Shown one piece after another: positions 8,607-17,496 of a DNA stretch of 18,503 nucleotides. The first letter of the stretch is position 1. Every line of letters starts with the position of its first letter. The stretch spans positions 9,468 through 27,970 of the forward strand of contig MU266639.1 in the NCBI GenBank assembly GCA_021014945.1, given 5' to 3'. The notes under the pieces are model-generated. The model was not told the DNA's origin. It made no database searches and saw only the letters and a list, made by a program, of their open reading frames with translations. The position numbers were made by a program, and so were the translations under genes. This DNA is from Leucogyrophana mollusca (lineage: Eukaryota > Basidiomycota > Agaricomycetes > Boletales).

Positions 8607-10919
8607 CGGAAGACTTGGCAATAGCCAGAGAGTCGGATGGGAGAGCGGAAATGATGTCGGAGTGGAGCTTCTTGATGTCTAGGAGTGTGGAGGCGGGGAG
8701 GACAGGGGTATGTAGGATAGTAGCTCGGAGGGACGATGCGAGCTGTTCCTGAGTGAATACTGGTCGAAGGTTGTGTGGATTGACGCGAGCATAGTCCTTA
8801 TCCCCCTATTTGGGATAGACATCCCAGCGTCTAGTCAGGGCATCAGGCTTAGCTCCGAGGTGTCCGGGGCGGAAGCGGATGATCATATTGAATTGGGAAA
8901 GGAATTCCGACCAGCGGGCCTGTCGGCGTGTGAGAAGCTTAGAGGTGGAGAAATATTTCAAGTTCTTGTGGTCCGTGACCACGTCTACCGGAGTTCCGGA
9001 ACCTTCGAGGTAGTGTCTCCAGGTCCAGAAGGCTTTGTGGATTGCAAGGAGCTCTTTGTCATGAGTGTCATAATTCAACTCTGGAGCGGTAAGGTGCGGG
9101 AGAAGAAGGCGACGGGGTGGAGCTCCCCATCGGAGCAGTGAATGAGGAGGATGGCGGCGATTGTGTAGTCGGAGGCATCAGTCTCGACTGTAAGCGGAGC
9201 GTCCGGAATCCAGTGGGTGAGGACCAGAGCAGAAGTGAAGGCAGTCTTCAAGGCATTGAAAGACTTCCTGCAATCGTCGGAGAAATTCCATGGAGCATCC
9301 TTGCGGGTAAGACAGGTGAGCGGGACAACAATATCAGAATATTTATGGATGAATCGCCTATAGAAATTCGCAAAACCAAGGAAGGATTGAATGTCCTTGA
9401 CTTTCCGAGGTTCCAGCCAATCAACGATAGTCTGGATTTTGTTGGAGGCCATGGAGAGGCCTTCCGGTGCGAGGTCGTAGCCAAGATACTCTACAGTATC
9501 GGCGTGGAACTCGCACTTCTTGGGATTGGCGTAGAGGCCGTGTTTCCGGAGTCTGTGGAGGACTTCCCGGACATGGGAACGGTGGGAGTCCAGGTCGTCG
9601 GAATAGATTAGGATGTCATCGAGGTAGACCACCACATGGACATCCAGCATATCACTGAATATTGTGTTGATGAATCTTTGGAAAGCCGCCAGGGCGTTGG
9701 TCAGGCCAAAAGGCATGACCATCCACTCATAGGACCCATAGCGCGTGCGGAAAGCAGTCTTCCACTCGTCTCCGGTGGCAACGCGGACTAAGTGATAGGT
9801 GTGCCGGAGATCGATCTTAGTGTAGACTTTAGCGCGGGAAGGGGAGTCCAGGAGGTTGGAAATGCGGGGGAGTGGATAGCAGTCTTTCTTGGTGATCTTA
9901 TTGAGACCTCAGAAATCGACGCAGAGGTGGAGGGAGCCGTCCTTCTTCTTGACGAAGAGCATCGGAGCGGCATAGGGAGAGGAGGAAGGACGGATGAAAC
10001 CATAGTTCAGGTTCTCATCCAGGAACTCGCGGAGTGCCTGGAGTTCCGATGGGGAAATGGAGTAGAGTCTGCTGAGCGGAGGGGTGGCGCCTTCCTCGAG
10101 TTCAATTTTGAGGTCAAAATCCCAATGCTCTGGAAGATGCGAGGCCTTGGCCTTGCTGAAGACGTCCACGAACTCGTGATACTCCGGAGGAATGGAGTCG
10201 ACGTTCATGGAGTCGTTGGAGGGAGCGGAGGTAGAGGCAGAGCGAGCCTTGAAGGTGGGATCTTCGAGGGAAAGGGTGAACTGTTGAGAGCCTTCCATTC
10301 GACAAGCGCGCTGATAGGCAGCAGCGTTGATGAAGGAGATGTGGGGCTTACGGAGTTTAGGGGCGCCTGGCGGGTCGGGCGGAGGAGAATCCGGAGGTGC
10401 AGGAATAGGGGAAGGGACTTCTGGAGTGGAGGGTGACGTCGGGGGTGCTGGCATTCTCAGCGGCGGAGTTCAGAACGTAATACTGTTCAGTACCCAGTCA
10501 ATCAACGGATTGTAGTGGGTGAGCCAGTTGTGTCCTAATACTGCAGAGCATGAGGAATCCAACGGAGTGACATAGAATGTTGCGGAGGTGACATCGTCAG
10601 AAGGGAAACATACAGGCAGATCTACGGCTTCGGAAATGTAAGTATCACAAGAACCATCAAAGAGAGAGAGCGGGATAGGAGGTACGGAATACGTCAGAAT
10701 CTGGGTTTTTGCGATATATGAAGTGTCTATAAAACAATGGCTAGAGCCAGAATTAATCAACGCAGGAATCGGAGGAAAATCATAGCTAAGAAAAGTGACC
10801 GTAGGCATAAGAGAGTTGGGATTGGAAAGAGCAGACACATTGAGACGGATCTCCGTAGGTGCATGGTCGGAGTCAACGCAACTTCCAGCCCGTGTGGAGC
10901 CTTGGAAGTTGCTGTCTAT
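8604..10919 (-). pseudogene. pol: protease, reverse transcriptase and RNase H of pol
   Basis: The frame (codon starts at positions 2 modulo 3) opens in the A-run at the end of gag. The aspartic protease reads ALINSGSSHCFIDT, with Asn (10752-10754) where the catalytic Asp of DSG is expected. A TGA at 10470-10472 and another at 9909-9911 (VDF*GLNKITKKD) both sit where CGA is expected. RT then reads MPFGLTNALAAFQRF and VVVYLDDILIYS, with intact YLDD at 9615-9626. RNase H has [25 protein letters not shown] and TDHKNL. A one-base loss near 9093 shifts SRTL out of frame from [14 protein letters not shown], which continues in frame 0 to VYPK, a TAG at 8806, and KSSAH*. RT copies RNA to DNA and RNase H removes the template. 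This copy cannot make a full polyprotein. Confidence 0.92.
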
Positions 10920-10924
10920 TTTTT
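10916..10924 (-). promoter_or_regulatory. candidate -1 frameshift site between gag and pol
   Basis: On the minus strand gag ends AAAAAATAG. The pol frame, open through KIDSNFQGSTRAG into the protease, is -1 relative to gag and overlaps exactly here. A slip by one base on the A-run just before the stop would read ATA (Ile) and enter pol. The heptamer is not a textbook X XXY YYZ site in the gag phase, and I did not find a clear downstream pseudoknot. A decay indel in the A-run could equally have created the shift. Confidence 0.4.
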
Positions 10925-12364
10925 CGCCCCCTTGGAGGCCTCCGGTTTAGCTTCCGGAGCGGCAGGAGCGGGCACAGCCTGAGCGGCGCGGCCCTTGGCG
11001 GCACGAGAAGTGGACTTGGGACAGTCACGAGCAGTGTGACCGGCCAGTCTGCAGAAGAGACAGAGATTGAGGCGGATACACCGCTTGGGTTTGGTGGGGA
11101 GAAGTTTCCCATCTTTGCCTAGCTTGCTAGCGATCTCCATGTTGTTGCCGGAGCAGGATGCGGAGTTGGAGGTGGAGCCGGAGTTAGAGTTGGAATTGGA
11201 AGAGCCGGAGTTATTGGGCTTCGGCTTGGAGGAGTTGGACGATGAGGCGTTGGCGTTACCCTTGCCGGAGGAGTTACCGGAGGGCTTGGAGGTGCCAGAA
11301 GACTTGTCGGCCGGCACATTGACCTTAGCGTTGCGAGTAATTTCGTCGCGACGTTCCCAGTAGCGGTGGTCAATCTGCTGAGCGGAAGCGCGGAGCTCAG
11401 TCAGCGTGTTAGGCCTATCCCAGCGAGCCAACTCGTCCTTGATCTGGTCCGGGAGACTGGAGTAGAAATTCCGGCGGAGCGCACCTTCGCCCCAATCCCA
11501 TACTTGGGATGCAAGGCGGTTCCACTCCACAATGTACTTGACGATGTGTTGGTTGTCCCGCATGTGCAGGCGTTCCAGCTGGCTCTCGGCATCAGCAATA
11601 GGGTTGTGAGGCCCAAAATTAACCTGCAACTCGTAGAGGAAATGCTGCCAGTCATCCATACACAGGGGACGGAATTCCGGAGCGGTTTCTCTGAGGAGGT
11701 CAGGCTCGAAATATTCAAGGGCGACGCCCTTGAGGTAGGATTGCGCGAACGTGACCTTGGTGCGGTCTTTGCGGTAGGTCTTCAGACGATTCTGGAAGTT
11801 TAACTCGCACTGAACCACAAAAGGCCGGAGCTTCTTGGGGTCTGTTCCGTCGAAAGTATCGGGCTCGCGGACTTTGGCGCGTCCAGAGTCATTGCTGTTG
11901 AGATAATCGTCGGAGTAGTGTACAAGGTGGAGGATAGCGTCGGTGAGGTTGGCAAAAGGCTCATAGGCCAGAGGGATCTGATTGTTGACTTCTTCGTTGC
12001 CCAAGTCCTTGGGAATGTCGCCGGGGTTTTGGTTGGGATCTTCGTCATCCGGACCATCGCCTGGGTCTCCGGGATCACCTGGTTCCCCAGGGCCACCCGG
12101 GTTTCCCGGATCAGCAGGTTGATCTGGATTGTCATCTGTGGGCAGCTCTTGGAAGTGTTCCACGGGTTCTTTGAGGTGGAGGGGAGCAGGCTGAGGCCGG
12201 AAAGGGTCACAAGGAGGAGGAGGGCGTGAAGCAGAGGGCTCGGGATGAGCGGTAAAACTGATAAAGGGCGTGGAGATCCGGCGAGCGCTGCCAAAAGCAG
12301 TCTGCAAGACACCAGCCTGTTGGGGATTGCGCTGAGCGCGAGGGGTTTGCAAATGAGTAGCCAT
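10916..12364 (-). CDS. gag: Gag capsid-nucleocapsid protein of the Ty3/gypsy element
   Basis: An open frame of 482 codons starts 35 bases inside the 5' LTR boundary and has no stops. Residues 80-105 form a collagen-like Gly-Pro-Asp tract (PGNPGGPGEPGDPGDPGD). Residues about 165-335 are the retrotransposon gag (capsid) domain, with FDGTDPKKLRPF, ALEYFEPDLL and FYSSLPDQIKDELARW. A Ser/Asn-rich linker (355-405) follows. A CCHC zinc knuckle, CLFCRLAGHTARDC (C435, C438, H443, C448), fits CX2CX4HX4C and would bind the element RNA. The tail is Ala/Pro/Lys-rich. It ends GCG AAA AAA TAG, directly overlapping the pol frame at -1. The start is the first Met after the PBS. It is the only intact protein of the element, so it could still be expressed if the LTR promoter works. 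Confidence 0.93.
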   Translation of the reverse strand: MATHLQTPRAQRNPQQAGVLQTAFGSARRISTPFISFTAHPEPSASRPPPPCDPFRPQPAPLHLKEPVEHFQELPTDDNPDQPADPGNPGGPGEPGDPGDPGDGPDDEDPNQNPGDIPKDLGNEEVNNQIPLAYEPFANLTDAILHLVHYSDDYLNSNDSGRAKVREPDTFDGTDPKKLRPFVVQCELNFQNRLKTYRKDRTKVTFAQSYLKGVALEYFEPDLLRETAPEFRPLCMDDWQHFLYELQVNFGPHNPIADAESQLERLHMRDNQHIVKYIVEWNRLASQVWDWGEGALRRNFYSSLPDQIKDELARWDRPNTLTELRASAQQIDHRYWERRDEITRNAKVNVPADKSSGTSKPSGNSSGKGNANASSSNSSKPKPNNSGSSNSNSNSGSTSNSASCSGNNMEIASKLGKDGKLLPTKPKRCIRLNLCLFCRLAGHTARDCPKSTSRAAKGRAAQAVPAPAAPEAKPEASKGAKK

Positions 12365-12385
12365 AGGTGAACTCGAACAAGTGTG

Positions 12386-12396
12386 AGTTCGAATAT
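12386..12396 (-). promoter_or_regulatory. primer binding site of self-priming (Tf1-like) type
   Basis: Two bases inside the 5' LTR end, the minus strand reads ATATTCGAACT. It does not begin with TGG, as a site for a tRNA 3' end would. It is the exact reverse complement of AGTTCGAATAT, which lies 33 nt after the start of the TATA box in both solo LTRs (2393-2403 and 7441-7451), that is, at the predicted 5' end of the transcript. In the element's own LTR the matching site (12675-12685) is AGTTCAAATAT, one C-to-T type change. This fits priming by the folded-back mRNA 5' end, known for Tf1 and the sushi group. Confidence 0.75.
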
Positions 12397-12398
12397 AC

Positions 12399-13139
12399 TG
12401 TCAAATCCGATTCCTCCAGTACTTTCTGGGGAACTCCAGACTAGGAGTGAGCGTAGCAACTTAGATGATTGAGGGACAAAGAATGGAACCTTTGGCTTCA
12501 GCGTATGTGCTGCGCCCTTGTCCAAGGTCAGTTCCGGGTTTTGGATAAGTCGGAATGGAGTTGGAGACTTAGGGAAAATACAGAGATAAGAGGAATCTTA
12601 AGGAAAGACTCCAGAGAGAATAATCAGAGGGAAAAAGACTTAGAGATGGAAAGGATGAGGAGGTGATTTAGATGATATTTGAACTAAAGAACAGGAGCAT
12701 ACATCGGAGCAATATTTATACTACAGAGTCGGGCTGTGCTACAGAATGTAGGTGGATACAGTAACCGGAAACCGGTGCAACAAAACAATAAGAAGGATAA
12801 AGGAGGAATGGTTCCAGAGGGTGGAGTGGGTCCGGAACTTGGAGGGGCTATGTAGATCGGACAGGCATAGGATTAGTGTGACAAGCGGAAGATAAATAAA
12901 AGCTAAGTAAAGGCGGTGCGTAGACAGAACTATAATGGAGAGGAAAACATACAAAAGGAAAAAGGGGCAGTGTTCGGTCTGATGGACCAGCAGAAGGTCT
13001 GGAGGACCGGAGGCAGAACGACAAGTCTAGAAAACACTAAGTCCAACAATTGTTAGACGGAAGGATCGGAGTGATGCAGAAACGTGCGGAATGGAACCGG
13101 AGTGGTATATGAGGGCGCGTGGCTGCATGGGATATGACA
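12399..13139 (-). repeat. 5' LTR of the gypsy element
   Basis: The 741-bp LTR begins on the minus strand at 13139 with TGTCATATCC and ends at 12399 with GGATTTGACA. It matches both solo LTRs. A TATAAATA box occupies 12713-12720 (minus), with the predicted transcript start near 12685. PBS and gag follow directly, which identifies it as the 5' LTR. The outside flank is GTCGG (13140-13144). Confidence 0.93.
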
Positions 13140-13560
13140 GTCGGCAAGCAAGTCTGGCAACTGAGCTGTGGGGCTGCTGGTATGTAAGGAGGGGATAGGA
13201 AGGGAGGGGTCAAGTCTCTTGTTGTAAGGCTACCTGTGGAGCTAGTCTGAGGGGTGCGAGGATCTCTGACTAGGATCTCTGAGTCTTAACTGGGTGACAG
13301 CCGAGGTCAGTGAGGGGAGAGGGGGTTTGGTTAGTATAGGATACAACTTGATCGCTGGTCAAGATACACAGCAAGCAAGTATAACTGAGTGAGACCGTCC
13401 GAATGCAAATGCAATCAGAAAGCAAACAAGGTCATCAAAGTTGTTGGTTGAGACCGCTAGGACAACGGTAGACTGGATTGTGATCAGGTCTGAGACCGGT
13501 CACCCAAGCTATACGCTGTTGCTAAGGTCGAGAGACTGAAACTGGATCGCCGGGGGGATA
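13140..13560. other. non-coding stretch beside the 5' LTR
   Basis: No supported gene. It holds a short direct repeat AGGATCTCTGA (near 13259 and 13273) and three scattered TGAGACCG motifs (near 13391, 13449 and 13491). It may be the left part of the unidentified repeat that follows. Confidence 0.4.
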
Positions 13561-14165
13561 CGCTGGTCGCTAGAGAGTTGCCAAAAGGGAGAGAATGCCA
13601 AAGAGTAAGAACACCAAAGGGGGAATGCCAAGGGGGTAGTCCACTAATTAGTCGCCAGAGGGGGAAACACTATAAGTGATATACGCTACCAACAAGTCAA
13701 AGACTCTTGGTCGCGTGGACTTCGAAATGTGAGCTGAAGAAACGGGGTGTGCTTCACTGTGGTCTACAATACAAGGATGCCTACTTGTACTACAGTCAGT
13801 TTGGCAGCTACTCTATCCCTGATACGCAGTCCATGCGTCTCGGCGAGCGCGTACCTTTGGAACCACAACTCTGCAACTCTGCGATAGTGGCCGAGGAGTT
13901 AATAATGATAGAGTGTGATTGTTGATGTCATGGAAGCGTCGGGAAAGCGGATAGCGGTGCCCTGGGTCGAGGGCTATTGGACTTGATGTGGGTCGACTCT
14001 GACTCGCCTCATTTGATGGACAGGGGCGCTCGCGCGCCAGCCAGAGTGTCGGGGATGCCTGTGATGTGAGGGTAGAGAAGCCCAGGGCCTAGGGGAAGGG
14101 TTGAGGGCGTAGGGCGTAGGGCGTAGGGGAATGACGCATGCTTATGGGTCAGAGGAACCCAAAGC
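13561..14165. repeat. long direct repeat, copy 1 (CpG-rich)
   Basis: It starts CGCTGGTCGCTAGAGAGTTG and aligns almost to its end with 14313-14909, 752 bp downstream, though with many substitutions and small indels. It ends in a microsatellite-like triple GGGCGTA (near 14105-14127) followed by GGGGAATGACGCATG. It retains many CpG sites, for example GGCGCTCGCGCGCC near 14024. No stable reading frame is shared by the two copies, so I take it as non-coding; it could be part of an unidentified transposon or satellite. Confidence 0.8.
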
Positions 14166-14312
14166 ACTCCAGGTGTTTGCGAAGTCTTCTTACTGGTCGC
14201 CGAGGTGGAGTTGCATTCACGGATTGGTTGCCGGATGCTGTGGCGCTTCACGAAGTTGAAAAACATAGGATATTGGTTGTATCTGGGCTTAGATGGGCAC
14301 GAGGCTCATCAA

Positions 14313-14909
14313 CGCTGGTCGCTAGAGAGTTGCCAAAGGGGAGAGAACCGAAGGGGGAACACCAGAGGGGTGATACACAAATGAGTTGCCAGAGGGGGAA
14401 ACACTATGAGAGATATACACTACCAATAAGTCAAAGACTTTCAGTTGTGCTGTTGCTTAGGGATATGGACTTTGAAATGTGAGCTGAAGAAATGGGGGTG
14501 TACTTCACTGTCTTCTACAATACAAAAGTGCCTACTTGTACTACGTTCAGTTTAGCAGCTACTCGATCCTTGGTGTGTGGCCCATGTGCCTTGGCGAGCA
14601 CGTACCTTTCAAGCCAAAACTCTACAACTCCACAAAAGTGGCCGAAGAGTTAACATTGATAGAGCGTGATTGTTGATCTCATGGAAGCATCAGGAAAGCG
14701 CAATGCAGTGTCCTTGGTTGAGGGTGATCGGACTTGAAGTGGGTTGATGCTCACTCGCCTCATTTGATGGACAGGGGCTCTTGCACACTAGCCAGAGCAT
14801 TGGGGGCGCTTGTGACGTGCGGGCAGAAAAGTCCTGGATAAAGGAGAAGGGTTGAGGGTGTAGGGTGTAGGGGAATGACATGTGCTTGTGAGTCAGAGGA
14901 ACTCAAACC
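14313..14909. repeat. long direct repeat, copy 2 (CpG-depleted)
   Basis: It starts with the same CGCTGGTCGCTAGAGAGTTG as copy 1. Most CpG sites of copy 1 are TpG or CpA here: TTCGAAA to TTTGAAA, AAACGGGG to AAATGGGG, AAGCGTCGGG to AAGCATCAGG, and GGGCGTA to GGGTGTA. A few sites go the other way. The 147-bp spacer (14166-14312) is not repeated and holds no clear gene. Confidence 0.8.
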
Positions 14910-15489
14910 ACCACTTGCACTGAAAAAAGTTGTTTTTCAAACTGAGCTCAGTATGTGTGCTTGCCTCCCTGATGTCCTATCTCTATTAATATCTCCTCCT
15001 CTGTGCACTGACCCATGTCCACAACAGGTTTCCAGGCTGTAAGTAATTCATCCTCGCAGATTGCACCAGATGTCAGTGGACATCTTTAAAGCCTCCCTGC
15101 CCATTCTGGGTTATATGCACTGCAATTTATGCCTTTGACCTATGTTGCACCTGGATGTGTTCTGGTAAATGGCTGTTTGCCTTCATTTGTGGGTCTCTAC
15201 TTCAGTTCTTCATTAACAAGGCTGAAATCTGTGCTTGCACACTGGCGTTGCCTTTGTTCACTCTACTGTTCACACAACTATAGCTGCCAGGTTGTACAGG
15301 TAAGGTTGAGGTTACTGTGTGACCTATGTGGTCTCTATCTCATTCTTATGTGTCCTCTGCCACCCCACCGTTCCCTGCCTACCATCAGACAGTCTCTATC
15401 AATGCAACCGAACTGTCAAATAGGACCGCTGGGAGGGGGAGGTTTACGCTTTCAGTACATTGATTTGTTGTACACTAAGTGTAGTCCTT
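14910..15489. other. spacer before the Helitron remnant, possible decayed coding sequence
   Basis: A reading frame is open from 15129 in the same frame as the Helitron N-terminus, but the residues before about 15490 are low in charged residues and I cannot match them to the family. Splice-like signals occur (CAACAG and GTAAGT near 15024-15043). No other feature is supported. Confidence 0.35.
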
Positions 15490-17496
15490 TTCTTTTTTCT
15501 GGTGCTGAAGACAATATGGATGGCAATATGTTACTTTCTTTTGTTGATCATCTACCACATGCTGAGGCTGACAAACTCTATCCTGAACCAAATTTTGTTC
15601 AGTTCAAAGGTACCTTGGATCTTTTGTGGCTTCACATTCCAATGGCTGCAATGGGACGAGTGACTGCACTTCATGGTGTGTGTTTGAAACCGGGATTGAC
15701 TCCATCAGAATTCAAAGCGACCTGTGTTCAGCTGAAGCAACATGATTATCATCAGGTATGCTATCACAACCTTGTGAGTGTCTTCAAATGCAAGACAGCA
15801 GCAACATCACACATGACTTGAACTCAAGACTTTCCCCCAAGCCCCCCAACATGGAAGCTACACTTGTAAATATTACATGAGTTCTGTGCTGACACCTTGT
15901 TTGAAGTCATTGAAGAAGAAAGATGTATGATTTGTGGGGAACTGCACCCATTTTAATTACTTGAAGAATTCTGTGGTGGGGGGTTATATGATATGTGGTT
16001 CTTATTAGACTATTCTGGCAATCAACACATTTTTCACTTAGACTCGCATGTGTTACAGAGTTTGGCAACAAGAATGAAAAATGGGGAAATGGTACAACCA
16101 ACCAATGATAATGAACGAGAATGCTTCCAGCTCATCAAGGATTTAGACCACATAGGTGGCCATGTACAGGGGTCTCTGACAAACAAGAAGTACATGAGAA
16201 ATGAGATATGGTCACTTGTTTCATACAAAGGTGCATGTTCCTGGTATATTACATTGTCTCCTGCTGATAAGCAACATCCAATAAGCCTTTATTATGCAGA
16301 TGAACAGCGTGTATTTAAGCCATTTATTAATGATGATAGGATTAGGCACCTGCTAGAGTCCAAGAACCCCGTTGCTGGTGCACGTTTCTTTCACCTCATG
16401 GTACAATCATTCATTCAACATGTTCTTGGAGTGCCTGAAGGAACCATTGATGGCAGCTTTCGCAAATCACACAAACCTCGCTATTCTTGAGGGTTCTATG
16501 GTTCCACTGATGCATACTATGGTACAGTAGAGCAACAAGTTTGCCTGACATTGCACTTTCACATGCTAGTGTGGATTAAGCCTTCTTTGTCTCCTCAAGA
16601 AATACGGGAACAAATTATGGACCCAGACTCCTCGTTCCGACATGAGATGGTTCAATATCTTGAAACGGTGAACTCTTGGACTCAAGCTCTGATGAGATCA
16701 AGCAAAAACTAGACATTGCTGCTGTTGATGAATTACATCTATCAAATGTAACATGCACCATTGCTTTGGGAGGCCTGGTAATTTGAAGCAAGATAATTCT
16801 GTGAAGAGTGGAGCTAACTGTTATCAGCCTGCAGTTGGTTGCTGTGCAAATAAACATGGAAAGTGCAAAGCCAGATTTCCAAGGTCAACCTACTCACAGA
16901 CATTTGTTGATCCAGACAGTGGTGCTTTTAACATTAAAAAAGGGGAGTCTACGATAAATGCATCCACTTATGTGGTCTCATATTTGTTCTGATGCAATAC
17001 AGATGTAACCAGCTTGCTATCAGGCACTGCTATCAAAGCTGTAGTGACATACATATCAGACTGTATAAGCAAACCCTTGTTAAAAACATATGTTGTTTTT
17101 GATACCATCAGAAGTGTGTTTAATAAAGACTCCTGGCTTATAGGTGGAACCCTACACAGGCAGGAGAAATCTCGTAAGGTCCTTATGCAGGTAGTGAAGT
17201 CATTAACCTCCAAATTTGAAATAGGTACACTCATGGCAGCCTTGTATTTGCTTGGTAATCCTGGCCACTATTTTAGTCACAGGTTCACACCATTACATTG
17301 GAAAAATTTTGTGTATGAAGCCAGAAGGGACTGGAATCCTGATGAGATTATAATATCATCAGAAGAGACCATAACATTACATCACTGGCAAAATTGCGTA
17401 GTTGGCACCTCCCCTGTGTTTGATTATATATACCGACCTGCAGAGTTTAAAGATGTGATTTGTTGCACATACAAAAGGACTGCACTAGAGCTTTAA
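15490..17496 (+). pseudogene. Helitron Rep (HUH) protein remnant, helicase missing
   Basis: Frame 0 carries an N-terminal zinc-finger-like part (GLTPSEFKATCVQLKQHDY, FPPSPPTWKLHL, EERCMICGELHP) across stops at 15819, 15867 and 15954. A large stretch normally present is deleted before RMKNGEMVQPTND. Then comes the Helitron_like_N domain: SLTNKKYMRNEIWSLVSYKG, WYITLSPADKQHPISLYYAD, NPVAGARFFHLMVQSFIQHV, a TGA at 16488, AYYGTVEQQVCLTLHFHMLV with the HUH motif HFH (16554-16562), and LSPQEIREQIMDPDS. Frame changes near 16670 and 16750 lead to CCANKHGKCKARFPRS and LLSGTAIKAVVTYISDCISK. There the first catalytic Tyr stays (17050-17052) and the second is Cys (17062-17064). MAALYLLGNPGHY and VFDYIYRPAEFKDV close it. 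Rep nicks and joins DNA for rolling-circle transposition. No Pif1 helicase follows. Confidence 0.9.

Larger units (their letters stand above)
6317..13139 (-). mobile_element. Ty3/gypsy chromodomain retrotransposon (Tf1/sushi-like), 3' LTR missing
   Basis: Read on the minus strand, the order is 5' LTR (12399-13139), PBS, gag, protease, reverse transcriptase, RNase H, integrase and chromodomain, which is the Ty3/gypsy order. The internal region probably extends left to about 5690 and includes an antisense remnant. No minus-orientation LTR is found left of 6317, so the 3' end was lost next to the truncated DDE transposase. The base run outside the 5' LTR is GTCGG (13140-13144); its partner cannot be checked. 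Pol has several stops and a frameshift, so the copy is non-autonomous, although gag is open. Two nested disruptions are present: a solo LTR (6993-7739) and an AT-rich segment (about 8342-8606). Confidence 0.93.

Noticed and set aside
8773..9611. Plus-strand open frames of 122 and 164 codons
   Set aside because: They are antisense to the RNase H and RT domains, whose catalytic motifs are plain on the minus strand.
9792..10436. 214-codon plus-strand open frame
   Set aside because: It is the antisense shadow of the RT/protease linker; composition is Gly/Glu/Arg-rich and has no domain, while the minus frame gives clear RT motifs.
12361..12398. Classical tRNA primer binding site
   Set aside because: The bases after the LTR do not begin with TGG, and a self-complementary start block explains the site better.
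11800..12525. 241-codon minus-strand open frame overlapping gag and the LTR
   Set aside because: It is an alternative frame of gag, Ser/Leu/Pro-rich, with no motif; gag has the capsid domain and zinc knuckle.
14105..14127. Telomere-like GGGCGTA repeats
   Set aside because: Only three units, not a known telomere motif, and part of a longer direct repeat.
14009..14266. Minus-strand open frame in repeat copy 1 (and 14690-14881 in copy 2)
   Set aside because: The two copies do not keep a common protein; residues diverge and indels break the frame.
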